Below, piece by piece: positions 1 through 10,047 of a stretch of 21,568 nucleotides of DNA. The translations under genes were made by a program, and so were the position numbers. Source of the DNA: Chara braunii. Taxonomy: Eukaryota > Streptophyta > Charophyceae > Charales > Characeae. The notes beneath the pieces were generated by a model, which worked only from the letters and a program-made list of their open reading frames with translations, was not told the origin of the DNA and did no database searches. Each line of letters starts with the position of its first letter. Position 1 is the stretch's first letter. The stretch covers positions 1,488,367 through 1,509,934 of the forward strand of contig BFEA01000173.1 of assembly GCA_003427395.1 (NCBI GenBank), written 5' to 3'.

Positions 1-54
<54 letters not shown>
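1..54 (+). repeat. (AG)n microsatellite
   Basis: 27 AG units, continuing beyond the left edge. Confidence 0.98.
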
Positions 55-56
<2 letters not shown>

Positions 57-289
57 CAGCCATAGCCAGCAGACACAACACTTTTACTTGCGTCATCCCA
101 CTGTCATAACGAACGTAACATGAAGTCGACAAGTTGTCGTACCTGCATCTAGCTACCAAGAAGAAGGCGACGGTCGGAGAACCTATTGACGAGTTCAGTG
201 AACAAGGGGGGGCTACTCTCGTCAACACCGTGGTGACCAAGAGAGTGGTGAAGACCATGGTGGACAACACTTATTCCCATATAACTACC

Positions 290-475
290 TCCCCCGGAAG
301 GCAATCAGGAGACTGCACCTTTATAAAAAAGGTCTTAGATCTTCTAGTTCCTACGGAAGTCGATCATTGGGATGGGGATGTTATTAACCACCTCTCCCGG
401 AAGTCGATCAGGAGACTGCACCTTTATAAAAAAGGTGTTAGATAGTCTAGTTCCTACGGAAGTCAATCATTGGCT
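290..475 (+). repeat. 103-bp tandem duplication
   Basis: CCCGGAAG...ATCAGGAGACTGCACC is followed by TTTATAAAAAAGGT, a TTCCTACGGAAGTC block and ATCATTGG. All occur twice with period 103 and a few substitutions. The open frames through it are repeat-derived. Confidence 0.85.
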
Positions 476-1136
476 GGGATGGGGATGGTATCAATCATTG
501 GGATGGGGATATTATGAACACTTCTCAGTTTGTGAGGCATGTCCCCATGGGGCCATGACATTTGCTGAAGAAGGAGAAGTGGAGCATTCAAGGATATCCT
601 TCTTACATCTTGGACAATTTTTGCGTTCGAACTTCGAATGGTTCTGAGCTGCAACAAAGAGCGTTGCAATTTTTTTTTGTGACAGCTTGACGATGCAGAT
701 TTCGGATGTGGTAGGTGGGAGAACGACCTGCACGCGCGCTGGACATTTTTCAAACGGGGCTCCTCAAAGACGAGTCTGTTGAGTTTTGCATGTCTGCACG
801 ACAGTTTTCAACTACATGCGACGACACTAAAGAGATGGGATTTGGGTGGCCTGGGTGAGTGAAGTAGAAGTGCAGACCCCTCGAACTAAGGATGGACCGA
901 CGAAGACAAAGGAGGAGTTGGTGGAGCGACCGACCAACGGCCTCAATGTCCTAGCTTAGCAGATTACGAGGGATCTGCAGAACGAACCAACAGGTATGGT
1001 AGAGAGGGAGGTAAAGGTAAAAAAAAAACATCCACCCATTTGCCACGACGAGGTGTGATGCGTTGTCGTACAAAGAGTGAAGCCTGATAAATTAATAATA
1101 TGCCTTTTAAAAATTTTGATATGTGAACTTGTAAAT

Positions 1137-1138
<2 letters not shown>
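476..1138. other. No gene recognised
   Basis: Only short overlapping open frames on both strands, none with a recognisable domain or good codon pattern. Confidence 0.6.

Positions 1139-1186
<48 letters not shown>
1139..1186 (+). repeat. Poly-T run (48)
   Basis: Could be the A tail of a minus-strand retroelement; no convincing target-site duplication was found. Confidence 0.95.
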
Positions 1187-1190
<4 letters not shown>

Positions 1191-1298
1191 CACAAACAAC
1201 GTCTTGCAGGCATTCCTCTACTGCGATGTGATAAGAGCACTGTCGCACATTGGAGGAATCGCCAGATGGATGCCTGCTGCCCTTTGGTGTTGGGACTT

Positions 1299-1340
1299 GG
1301 GAACTGCATCTGCTGTAAACTGGGTCCAGCGTCCCTTTAA
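1299..1340 (+). repeat. Dispersed repeat family 1, copy 1
   Basis: It contains GGGAACTGCATCTGCTG and GGGTCCAGCGTCCC, shared with copies at 5388, 10104 and 14781. Confidence 0.6.
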
Positions 1341-1414
1341 AAAACAGTTATTAACGAACGGAGAAACATGGAAGAGCTAAAATTACAAAAGGAGGTTCCT
1401 CCACATCCTGTGGA

Positions 1415-1498
1415 AAAGTCGAATCCTCTTAAAGTTTCTCATCCTATAGAAACCTAAAAGTCGAATCCTCTTAAAGTTTCTCATCCTATAGAAACCTA
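1415..1498 (+). repeat. 42-bp tandem duplication
   Basis: AAAAGTCGAATCCTCTTAAA then GTTTCTCATCCTATAGAAAC occurs twice, nearly identical. Confidence 0.9.
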
Positions 1499-1768
1499 GA
1501 CAAAACCAAGTGTTTTTTTATCTGAGGGCATACTCACACTAGGACTTCCTGAATGTATATATAACTACCCACCCTGGATGCATCTGACCGCATTTACGTC
1601 CACAGAGAAGTGGAAAAAGTCCTAGTGTGCGTATGCCCGACGTAACAGATCCATCCATACTCCAATGCCCAGGTGGTCCTCAGAGAGAGCTGGGCTGCCC
1701 TGTCATGAGTTCCCGCCACTCAGGTACATGTAGTATAATAAGTTTCCTTACTGCTCTTTTGAATTACA

Positions 1769-1936
1769 GAGACAAACAGACAAACAGACAAACAGACAAA
1801 CAGAAATAAACAGACAAACAAACAGACAAACAGACAAACAGAAATAAACAGACAAACAAACAGACAAACAGACAAACAGAAACAGACAAACAAACAAACA
1901 AACAGACAAACAAACATACAAACAGACAAACAGACC
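1769..1936 (+). repeat. (GACAAACA)n-type minisatellite
   Basis: An imperfect array of GACAAACA and GAAATAAACA units. Its reverse translation gives Cys/Val/Phe-rich nonsense, so no gene is called. Confidence 0.9.
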
Positions 1937-2156
1937 TCTGTTATGAATGTGGGAACTGGCCAAAAAAATGATAGAATCTTTTTGTCGCTTTTTGCTGCCC
2001 ATAGGATCCAAAAGCCTATCAGTCGAAACTTGTTGGCTATGATAACCACCGCTGAGTTCCCTGGGTTTCCGAAAAAATAATGAAATCCATCCTAAGTTCC
2101 TAACCCTTACGCGGCTCCTTTCACGACAGGCTATGTATGGATCCCGGAATGAGTGT

Positions 2157-2244
2157 GTCATTCCAGGTCTCTTTCATGCATGAGTTTGTCATTCCAGGTC
2201 TCTTTCATGCATGAGTTTGTCATTCCAGGTCTCTTTCATGCATG
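2157..2244 (+). repeat. 31-bp tandem repeat, three copies
   Basis: GTCATTCCAGGTCTCTTTCA then TGCATGAGTTT repeats at 2157, 2188 and 2219, and the last unit is cut short. Confidence 0.9.
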
Positions 2245-2969
2245 CTCCACACATGAAATAAGTCGTGGTACGTTGTACGGCGATTCATTTCATGCGAGAT
2301 TTCGGTGGAGGCGCGGTGGCATTGACGTGATGACCGCCGGCAATGACCCCTCTGTCCCCACCGACCCCACATTCTCTTCCCCGCCCGACTGCCCAACTCT
2401 GCCCAACTCTGCCCCCGCCCCCGCCCCCGACTGATGACTCCCCACACGCTGCAAACGGGGACCCCCCAGTTTCAGCTCCTGGGTAACAGGTCCAAAACTG
2501 AAATTAGGCTTTGGGGGTGAAATTTTATGTTTTTTTTTTTTTTTTTTTTTGCCTGTTTTTGTCTTACTTCAAGGTTGTTGTGTACCAAATTTGGTCTCAT
2601 TTTGTGCATTGGAATTTCCTCTGATAAGACCATTTCCAAAAACGCTGAAAATTCTGAAAATTCGCTGAATCCAAAATGTCATTCAAGTGCACTTTTGCCT
2701 TACTGTTTCACCCTATTTTTATTTTATTTTTTCGTTTTTTTTCTAATGGTTTGTTAATATGGTGTGCACTCTATGGAATGATGCAATTTTTGGTTAAAAA
2801 GGGCTTCTGGTTTTCTTATAAATAGCATTAAAAAAACGCTGAAATTTTGGGTCTCCGTTAACCGCCTCTCGCCTTCTAGTGGAGGCTGCTCATATCACCC
2901 CCACCACCGGTAGTCGGCCCGTCACGGATGTTTCTCTTTGGCGAAAAAAAGGAAAGAAAAGAAAAGAAG

Positions 2970-3285
2970 AAGAACGGACGGCGTTCTCCAATTAAATGTG
3001 GACAGCGCACCTCAGCAGTAAAACAGGCGGGGGTGTTTCTCCTTTAAGAAAACTTTAAAAAAGAGAGAAAAAAAAAAAGAACGGCGTTCTAGCATTCAAT
3101 GTGGACAGCACACCTCAGGAGTAAAACAGGCAGTGGTGTTTCTCTCTCTTTGAAAAAAAGAAAAAAAAGACAAAAAAAGAACGACGTTCTCCCATTCAGG
3201 CAGTGGTGTTTCTCTCTCTTTGAAAAGAAAAGAAAAACGGAAAAAAAGAAACGGCGTTCTCCCCCATTCAATGTGGACAGCACAC
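2970..3285 (+). repeat. A-rich minisatellite with GGCGTTCT units
   Basis: Four units begin near 2974, 3079, 3179 and 3249. Each has GGCGTTCT (or GACGTTCT), CATTCAATGTGGACAGC, CACCTCAG, a GTGGTGTTTCTC block and a run of A with scattered G. The third unit has lost its middle. Confidence 0.8.
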
Positions 3286-3299
3286 CTCAGCAATATAAG

Positions 3300-4302
3300 A
3301 TGGGCGGTGGGGAAAAAGATGGTCCATTGCGAATCGCGCCGGTGGCTGGTTAATAGTGGTTATGTCCAGTCTGCAGCAGATCCCTGTGGGCATGTGCATC
3401 TTCAAAATGGCAGCAGCCAGCCTTCAAGTTTAACCTGCTTGCCACATGGCAGTCAGCGCTCCGTGCAGGGTGACGGCAGGGGCAAATAGCAGCAGCCACA
3501 AGGTCAGCTGACTGAGTAAAAAGAATGTGAATCACTGTCAAATGAGCTTGTATTGCCGCAGTGGGTAGCAGGCCGGATACCTGCCAGGAGCAGGAGCTGG
3601 CACACCTCACCTGGGTTCGTGCCCTAGCACAACCACTTGCCGTCTCAGATACAATCTGTGTCTGGGCAGTTTGCACGCAGTTGCAGTGCACACAGGCGCT
3701 TGCGCCTCATGTCACCATGAGGATTGGACCATATCGTCACCACAATTGGTAGATTCTGAGCGTCTGGCGTGTCCTCTTGAGGATCGGTAGAGACTCTTCG
3801 CTTCTAGCGAGCCTGCTGATTTACTCCGTCCACTCGACAATTGGCCTTTCTGCCCCCGTATTTCTCGGTAGTGTATGTAAGAATTGTGAGTGTTCCAGCA
3901 GCATAGGAACTGCCCAGGCACGAGCTCCATGTCAACTAATAAATGCCTTAAAAAAGTTTTTTCCTTTTTTTTTTTATTGGCCTTGCACATGCAGCTTTTC
4001 TTTCCTTGTTTTTTAAACCGTTTGCCTCCGCTTCCACCACATGGCGGCCTTCAAACACCTCCCCCCCCCCCCATATATAATGTCGAAGTGGAAAAAGGAG
4101 TCCTCCAATTAGCAGAGACTTCGATTAGTACCGTGCTGCTGAGCGGGCTAAGGGCCGCTTTTATCGACGCCATAATTGCTGTGGCTGACTCGGCGGCGGT
4201 TGCAGAAAGGCAGTGGCAAGCGCGGGCACTGCCTGTTCCAATCCAAATGGAGCGGTACGCCGGTAGGCTGTAGCGTCGGTGTGGGACCACCACCCACATA
4301 CA
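3300..4302. other. No gene recognised
   Basis: Short open frames on both strands without known motifs; a 12-base C run sits at 4063-4074. An older decayed element is possible but cannot be named. Confidence 0.55.
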
Positions 4303-4375
4303 TGATAGTGTACTGTGAGCAAGCAGGGATGTACACATGATGGATGGTATACTGTGAGCAAGCGGGATGGACGTA
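4303..4375 (+). repeat. Two-copy tandem repeat, period about 40
   Basis: TACTGTGAGCAAGC followed by GGGATG and a GTA-containing stretch occurs twice. Confidence 0.7.
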
Positions 4376-4648
4376 TGACATGTGGCACCGTTGACGGCAT
4401 CCTGATGACATGGAAGAGACAAACCAAAGCAGCACCATGTCCATCCATGCAGAAAATGACAAGTGCAGCAATATAACTGGAAGTGGAACAGGGATAGACC
4501 CTAGTGGGCAGGCAGAGCCTCCAGCCTGGTACTGGGCCATGGTCCTGGGCAGTGGGACCGGGCTGTTGGCCTCGTCACACTCGCCAGTACTGCCTGCACA
4601 CCCAAACTTTTTTTTTTTAAGCCAAGGCCTGAGTAACAATTGCATTAT

Positions 4649-4783
4649 TAACAAGCCACGATTTTAGGAAACGTACGGGCTATACTACAGGAGCGCCCAA
4701 ATTCATCCGAGTAGAAACGTTTCTACTCTATTGTTTGTTTTTTTCCCACGGCGGATTGCTGGGCCAAGTACTGGTGGTTTAAC
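4649..4783 (+). repeat. Dispersed repeat family 2, copy 1, ending in the TACTGGTGGTTTAA motif
   Basis: It shares ATTTTAGGAAAC, ACTACAGGAGCGCCCAAATT and TAGAAACGTTTCTACTCTAT with 11234-11370. It contains the perfect palindrome GTAGAAACGTTTCTAC at 4711-4726. It ends in GGGCCAAGTACTGGTGG then TTTAA. Confidence 0.7.
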
Positions 4784-4969
4784 TCGGTGTTATGGTGGAA
4801 ACCAGGGCCAAAGAAATTGCCATGACTGAGCCAAGCCAAATATTGTTCAACAAGAATGCACATAGGGCGGTCTGGGGGAGAAAAAGAAAGGGGGGGTTGG
4901 GGGGGGGGGGGGGGGGTTTGCAACTTTGCACACAATACTCTTGTTGAAGAGATAGCTCGGAGACTCGCC

Positions 4970-5025
4970 AGGTCATTAAGGCTGCATCTAGACTGAAAAT
5001 CGCCCCAAGTACAGCTGTAATGGCC
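4970..5025 (+). repeat. Third copy of the foldback arm
   Basis: AGGTCATTAAGGCTGCATCT, a short GACTG-containing stretch and then TACAGCTGTAATG match the right arm of the foldback at 5272-5326 with several substitutions. Confidence 0.6.
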
Positions 5026-5115
5026 CCTTGCACACAATACTTCGCACACAATACTTTTTTCAGTTTTGTGGTTATTTAGAGCTACCAAATTGAATGGGCG
5101 CCTCTACTACGATGA

Positions 5116-5319
5116 AGCTGTATTTGTGGCTATTTCCAGTCCAGATGCAGCCTTAATGACCAGGCGTTCTATTTGGGTGAAGACCGTAGCAGGGGTTTTG
5201 CTCACTCATATCACCCCTCCTACTTGTTAGTAGGAGGGGTGATATGAGTGAGCAAAACCCAAATAGAACGCCTGGTCATTAAGGCTGCATCTGGACTGGA
5301 AATAGCCACAAATACAGCT
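5116..5319. mobile_element. Foldback (long inverted repeat) element
   Basis: The left arm 5116-5224 is matched by its reverse complement at 5229-5319 around a four-base loop (TGTT), almost without mismatch. The right arm lacks about 18 bases (the part containing CTGCTACGGTCTTCA). The outer part of the arm, GGTCATTAAGGCTGCATCT, also occurs as a third, diverged copy near 4972-5025. No coding capacity is seen. This structure fits a MITE or foldback transposon. Confidence 0.7.
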
Positions 5320-5387
5320 GTAATGACAGGGCGTTCTATTCAGGTGAAGACGGTGGTAGGTCAGGGTACTGGTTGCTCCCATTCTAC

Positions 5388-5433
5388 TGGGAGGGAGCGG
5401 CATCTGCTGGAAATGGGGTCCAGCGTCCCTTGA
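5388..5433 (+). repeat. Dispersed repeat family 1, copy 2
   Basis: It has GCGGCATCTGCTGGAAATGG followed by GGTCCAGCGTCCC, close to copy 1. Confidence 0.6.
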
Positions 5434-5638
5434 GTACAGATAATACCTGAACGAGGTGTGCCTGTAAATGCACCCCCCTTAAGAGGGATGTATGGGCCTG
5501 CCTGCACCCAGTTAAATTCAAATATGTTCTGAGCAGGGGAGGCCTGCCGTTGTGTAAATCGAGTCGCCATAACCCATTTTTCGTTTCGGGCCGCATCCGA
5601 CACTGCGCGCGGCCGATATATGGAAAAGGATCTGGTGG

Positions 5639-5639
<1 letters not shown>

Positions 5640-5681
<42 letters not shown>
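5640..5681 (+). repeat. (CT)n microsatellite
   Basis: A pure run of about 40 bases inside a T/C-rich stretch reaching about 5815. Confidence 0.97.
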
Positions 5682-5685
<4 letters not shown>

Positions 5686-6060
5686 TTTTCTATTTCTGTC
5701 CTTCTTTGCTCTTGGCTTTCTTCTTTTCTGTTGCTTCCAATCTCTCCTCTCTCTTTGCGCGTGGTAAGGCTGGCTTGCTTATTCGGTTCTTTTTTTTCTT
5801 TTTCTTTTTTTTCAAACTTTGAGTCGTGGCCACCACTTAGGGAGGTGAATACATTGAATGCATATACCTGTGGATGGCTTTGTCACTGGGCAAGAACTTC
5901 CTGCGATTACGCCATGAGTAGACTCGACTCACTACTACAAGCTGCAAACACTGTCACAGAGGAGGCCTTTTTTTTGCAAGGATGGGTTATGAAAGGACTG
6001 ACAAGAGATATAATCCTTTACGCCTGGCCACAGTCCATGATGAAGTGCAGTCACACTTAA

Positions 6061-6228
6061 GCCTACATGAAAGCTCGACTCCTATACTACGTGGCGGCCT
6101 GACCACCCAACAACCTCTCCCAGGCAGACTTCAACCGCAAGTACACGGCCCCAGCCTTGCAGAAAGTTTTTTTGTTGCCACAAGCAAAACTCGGAGGGGC
6201 TGCACGATCGTGGGGCGCCGTTTAACAA
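6061..6228 (+). pseudogene. Possible second LINE-like coding fragment
   Basis: One frame, interrupted by a single TGA, reads AYMKARLLYYVAA and, after the stop, NLSQADFNRKYTAPALQKV and LPQAKLGGAARSWGAV. The KARLLYY plus 'LPKxxGG' style resembles the post-RT region of LINEs. It lies left of the duplication at 6310, so it would belong to another, older insertion. The similarity is judged by eye and is weak. Confidence 0.3.
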
Positions 6229-6309
6229 ACAAAAAATGGCGGCCTCCGAAGCGGTGCGGGCTTCGTGCTGACACCCGCGGGCCGATGTGTGGTGTACTGG
6301 TGCTTCAAG

Positions 6310-6321
6310 AATTGAACTTGC
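6310..6321 (+). repeat. Left target-site duplication of the LINE
   Basis: AATTGAACTTGC is repeated exactly immediately after the A tail at 8127-8138. The first two A residues are ambiguous with the tail, so 10-12 bases are duplicated, within the normal LINE range. Confidence 0.65.
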
Positions 6322-6860
6322 AATTCATTTTGGACAGCAAAGGAGAACCTTTCTCAGCAGGGGATAAACCTGGCCTTTTCGCACGTAGATGGATTGAAAA
6401 AGGCATCCTTTGGATCAGAGATATCAGATGCCCAGATAACGGTTAACAGGACAAGATTTGAAAAAACGTTTCCCTTATCTGAGAAATGCAGGCTCTATAC
6501 TGCGCGACCTCCTGGAGGCAATCCCAGCCCGATGGCAGGACCTGCTGGGATCAGAACACCAAATGGAAATCGACCGATGGTACTGCCCTACTGGAGACAA
6601 TCCAGAACAGGTCTACTACAGACTCATACATGGATCTGATCAGAATCACCCCTTACTTCAGACCTGGACAGCAGATTGCAGTGTGACTGATGACCTCCCC
6701 CTTCGTTTCAACTCAGAAGGTCCCTCCCTCCCAGGGTCTCATGCTAAAGGACTCCAGAGTCGACCTGAACCCTGACAAACATGGAGTAGCCCACCCAGTA
6801 GCCAAGTTTAGAGGTACCCCTTTGTCTGATCTCAAACTTGATCCCACGAGATGGTACTGG

Positions 6861-6861
<1 letters not shown>

Positions 6862-6926
<65 letters not shown>
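6862..6926 (+). repeat. (CT)n microsatellite inside the LINE
   Basis: About 64 bases of CT ending in GTGTG. It interrupts the LINE reading frame, so it expanded within or was inserted into the element. Confidence 0.97.
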
Positions 6927-6931
<5 letters not shown>

Positions 6932-6971
6932 AGCAGGGGAGGACCTTCTGAGTTGACAGCCTACAACCCAA

Positions 6972-7589
6972 ATGCATTTGTATGCCTCCAAAACTGGTGC
7001 AGGACTTCTCAGAGAACAGTCATCCCTCAGTCCTTTCAATCTCTTGAGCAAACACAGACAAAAACAGGCACTCACGGAATACGGCTTTCTGGTGGGCAGA
7101 GGCATGGAGCTGCCAGCTAACTGTGCGCGATGTCAGTGGGCTTGGGAAACCAACAGACATCTCTGGTTGGACTGCCCTTTTCTCCAAACGTATCTGGTCC
7201 TGGTGGCGCAGACATTGGTCGAAGCTCCCCTGGGCATCCTTCGAATGGTCGGGACTCGAAAGAGTTCATCCTCTCTGGGATACCGAATACCGCCAATGGG
7301 GGCGACTTGGCTGATTGCTACGTGGCCCAAACCTTCAGAGGCATTCTCATGTCAAGCATCTGGGGCGAAAGGAACTCCCACGTCTTTGGACAGGAGCATT
7401 GTGAGGATGTTCAACTCAAGGCTACAATTTGAGCCACATGTAGGCAATGTATCTGGGCAGACTGGTTTCGGAAAGCCAAGGGAGGAACAGCCAGAAAAGG
7501 AACTGCCTGGTTCTGGAATACCTGGGGCAAGAGGCAGAGCCTGGTCAGATCCGGAAGCAATGGGAGCCTTGTTTTCTCCACGTGGTTAA
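6972..7589 (+). pseudogene. LINE ORF2 C-terminal fragment with zinc-binding motif
   Basis: This is the longest open stretch of the LINE remnant. LLREQSSLSPFNLLSKH leads into the Cys/His motif at 7122-7181. After about 7185 the coding signal moves to the frame reading WSWWRRHWSKLPWASFEW, then to one reading DCYVAQTFRGILMSSIWGER. At least two frameshifts are therefore present, and only the first part of this open frame is genuine LINE sequence. Confidence 0.6.
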
Positions 7590-7896
7590 CATCGAAGCCC
7601 GTTTAACTACAGAGCGGTTCGAAACTCTCTCAGCGGAGCTTCCCAAAGGAGCAAGTGGCGAGCTCCCTTTCTATTGACACCTGCTTGCGTCATGCATTTC
7701 GTTTCGGTGGTGACTCACAAAGGGGACGCTGGGCCCGTTTCCCAGCTACGTTGTTATTTTTCGTTCAGTCAGATGGTTTTCTGGATCTTATTAGTAAGGC
7801 GAGAATTCCACTCTTTTCAGGCAGTCTCTGGGCTGAGAGGTCCAGAAATAGAAAGCTGGATTTTCAACCTTTTGAGCTGTACAGTCTGTTTCGTCG

Positions 7897-8002
7897 CAGG
7901 GGGTGGACCCCTGCAGGGTTTTCCTGTAAGCAGAATAGAGATTTCAGTCCTTGCTTTTCAGGGGGTTGGTCCCCTCCAGGGTCTTCCCTGTAAGCAGAAT
8001 TG
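7897..8002 (+). repeat. Two-copy repeat in the LINE 3' region
   Basis: CAGGGGGTGGACCCCTGCAG then TTTTCCTGTAAGCAGAAT is repeated about 63 bases on as CAGGGGGTTGGTCCCCTCC and a CTTCCCTGTAAGCAGAAT block. Each copy contains a small hairpin (GGGGGT..ACCCC). Confidence 0.7.
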
Positions 8003-8126
8003 GGAGATGCTCCCAAATGATTCTTTTCCGGGTAGACTGTGAGGACCCCGGCCTCGGTTTCCTTGTTTAATATTAGCCTTGGGCACTGGGCCCGTTTTTG
8101 ACAAAAAAAAAAAAAAAAAAAAAAAA

Positions 8127-8138
8127 AATTGAACTTGC
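8127..8138 (+). repeat. Right target-site duplication of the LINE
   Basis: This is an exact copy of 6310-6321, placed at the end of the 26-base A run. Confidence 0.65.
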
Positions 8139-8182
8139 GACGGTCCGGGGTCTTCGGATGAGCAGTGCTACGGGACGAAAAC

Positions 8183-8279
8183 GGTTGCTGACCGTTTGTT
8201 TTTCTTTGGCGCGCAGTGCAAAATCCACCACGGCTGCTGAACGTTTTTTTCCCTTTGGCGCGCAGTGCAAAATCCACCT
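8183..8279 (+). repeat. 49-bp tandem duplication
   Basis: GCTGACCGTTTG...CTTTGGCGCGCAGTGCAAAA then TCCACC occurs twice with a few differences. Confidence 0.8.
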
Positions 8280-8296
8280 CGGGAGAAACAGGCCCT

Positions 8297-8384
8297 GAGG
8301 TACTGGTGGTTTAACAGCAGGCCCTGCTGGTGGCTATGTTGAGGTACTGGTGGTTTAACAGCAGGCCCTGCTGGTGGCTATGTT
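8297..8384 (+). repeat. 44-bp tandem duplication carrying the family 3 motif
   Basis: Two exact units start with GAGGTACTGGTGGTTTAACA and end GGTGGCTATGTT, with period 44. Each unit contains the palindrome AGCAGGCCCTGCT. Confidence 0.85.
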
Positions 8385-8486
8385 CATACTAAGAAAGCAC
8401 TCACCTGGTCGTTAGGAACAGCCAGATTCCTGCTAACTCGGCACAGACAGAGCAGGTGTAGGGCGCAGCCATCACCCAATGGTGAA

Positions 8487-8516
8487 TGCCACCAGTACTT
8501 GGCCCATATATGGGCC
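8487..8516 (-). repeat. Family 3 motif, reverse copy
   Basis: On the minus strand this reads GGCCCATATATGGGCC then AAGTACTGGTGGC, the fullest form of the motif. Confidence 0.6.
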
Positions 8517-8804
8517 GCGGGCCTTCCCCGTTAACTCGCCGCAGTTTTCGGGCCTCGAGGAAGGCCCGGCAGTGCAATGGAGGAGGACGTGCGGGCCCAC
8601 AAAAACGGGGCAAACGGACTGTAAGATGTCCTGGTGCTGTGCTATGTGGAAACGTTCGGAGGCTGAAGGCGACGAGGGGGAAAAGAGAAGAAAAGGAACT
8701 GCAACACGAGAAGGGAAAAAAAACACAGATCGTTGCTTTTCTTTCTGTTTTTTTTTTTGGAAGAAAACTGGTTTTTCACGAGTGCCCGCCAGCCCTGTAA
8801 GGTT

Positions 8805-9480
8805 AGCACTTTTTAGAATGTATCCGGCTGTACTTGTGAGCACAGTGGATGAATCTGAGGGCTTGGTATCTCTTTTGCCCTTTGTTTTTTTTTTTTGTTT
8901 TTTTTTTTTGGAAGCACTATCTCGGCTGTTTGTGCTTTTTCTCCCTGTGAGACACGGGGAGCATTCAATGCTTGCCAACGGTTCCAAGTCCACACCTTCA
9001 CTGTGACGTAGCACTTTCCAGAATGTATCTGGCTGCACTTCGGTGCAGCAGAGGATGTATGTATTTGAGGGCATTCAAGTTCAGAGCTTGGTACCTTTTC
9101 TCTCCTTCGTTTTTTTTTTTGTTTTTTTTGTAAGCAGTATCACGGCTGTTGGTACCTCTTCTCTCCTTCGTTTTCTTTTGTTGTTTTTTTGGTAAGCAGT
9201 ATCACGGCTGTTTGTGCTTCTGCTCCCCGTGAGAGACAGGGAGCATTCAATGCGGGCCAACCGTTTCAATTCCAGGGCTTCACTTGACGTAGCCCTTTCT
9301 GGCTGCACTTCGCTGCAGCAGCGGATGTATCTGAGGGCAATGGCGTTCAGAGCTCGGTACCTTTTTTTTTCCTTTTCAAGATTCTTGGCTGTTTGTGCTT
9401 CTGCTCCCCGCCTCTGGCGGGGAGCATTCAACGAGATCTTTCCAGATGGATCTGGATGCACTTCTGCCCACGCCATTTTC
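8805..9480 (+). repeat. Tandem array of 205-281 bp units
   Basis: Units begin AGCACTTT...GAATGTATC...GGCTG near 8805, 9010 and 9291, with a partial fourth near 9430. Each has a GAGGGC segment, a T-rich block, CACGGCTGTTTGTGCTTCTG and GGGGAGCATTCAA. The second unit has an extra internal duplication of its T-rich part (about 9089-9209). Confidence 0.75.
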
Positions 9481-9656
9481 ATGTACACGAGTGCAAACAA
9501 GAAAACTATAGCCGCTTTACATTCCAGCTGCTGGCAGCAGGTCCAGAATAAGGCCGGTACCTGTTCCAAGCATCAAATGTCCCATGTTGGTTCCCGCCCC
9601 CAGAAGGCTCGGCAAAAATCTGTGCGCAGGGCATATTCAGGCTCGGCTTCAATAGG

Positions 9657-9690
9657 TGGGCCAAGTACTGGTGGTTTAAAGTTTAAACCC
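9657..9690. repeat. Family 3 motif in head-to-head palindrome
   Basis: GGGCCAAGTACTGGTGG runs into GGTTTAAAGTTTAAACC, a palindrome around one base, then CCCACCA. Two motif copies meet tail to tail. Confidence 0.65.
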
Positions 9691-9731
9691 CACCACACCA
9701 CTATTTGAAACAAGGCTTGGCCAGCAACCGG

Positions 9732-9787
9732 CCGGTTCACTCCCCCTGGTCCACCCGGTGCCGGACCAGCACGGGGGGGTGAACCGG
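9732..9787. repeat. GC-rich hairpin
   Basis: CCGGTTCACTCCCC (9732-9745) pairs with the strand reading GGGGGGTGAACCGG (to 9787) with one mismatch. Inside, CTGGTCC and GGACCAG pair perfectly around a ten-base loop. No run of T follows directly in a way that suggests a terminator. Confidence 0.6.
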
Positions 9788-10047
9788 GAAACCGTTTTTT
9801 TTAAAGATGCCCCCCTTTTTTTTTTTCAGCGGATTTGCATTGCGCTCATGGAGATCTGTTAAAATCCGCAATAAATTTTGAATCTGCGATTTCTTTTGTT
9901 GGGCTTTCAGATGAGAGAAGGGGTGGGAGGGGCGGCGGAGTAGTATTGGGATGTTCAGGAAGGTGTGGCTCTCAGGGGGAGGGGTCGAGTAAACATGGTT
10001 GCTTGTCCAACCCCCTGTGGCCCATAAACTTTTTTATTTTTCATTTA

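Larger units (their letters stand above)
6322..8128 (+). mobile_element. 5'-truncated LINE (non-LTR retrotransposon) remnant
   Basis: The plus strand encodes, across several frames, pieces typical of the region after a LINE reverse transcriptase. These include a KGEPFSAGDKPGLF / RRWIEKGILWIRDI block (about 6330-6430) and a tryptophan-rich segment about 6500-6660. A zinc-knuckle-like CARCQWAWETNRHLWLDCPF lies at 7122-7181 and matches the C-x2-C...H...C spacing of the RT-associated zinc-binding domain. Shifting frames then give SSIWGERNSHVFGQ and a Trp-rich tail to about 7588. Frameshifts, stops and an internal (CT)n array show that it is dead. About 510 bases of 3' untranslated sequence lead to 26 A residues at 8103-8128. 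AATTGAACTTGC occurs at 6310-6321 and again at 8127-8138, bracketing the element as a target-site duplication. No reverse transcriptase catalytic motif is present. Confidence 0.72.

Noticed and set aside
1720-2161. Minus-strand open frames rich in Cys, Val, Leu and Phe
   Set aside because: They are translations of the (GACAAACA)n minisatellite; the residue pattern follows the repeat period.
2519-2848. Minus-strand retroelement with T run at 2530-2550 and TGAAATTTT on both sides
   Set aside because: The nine matching bases are A/T-rich and could match by chance; no element features lie between.
4148-4654. Overlapping minus-strand open frames of up to 168 codons
   Set aside because: They run through a tandem repeat in several frames at once with no family resemblance.
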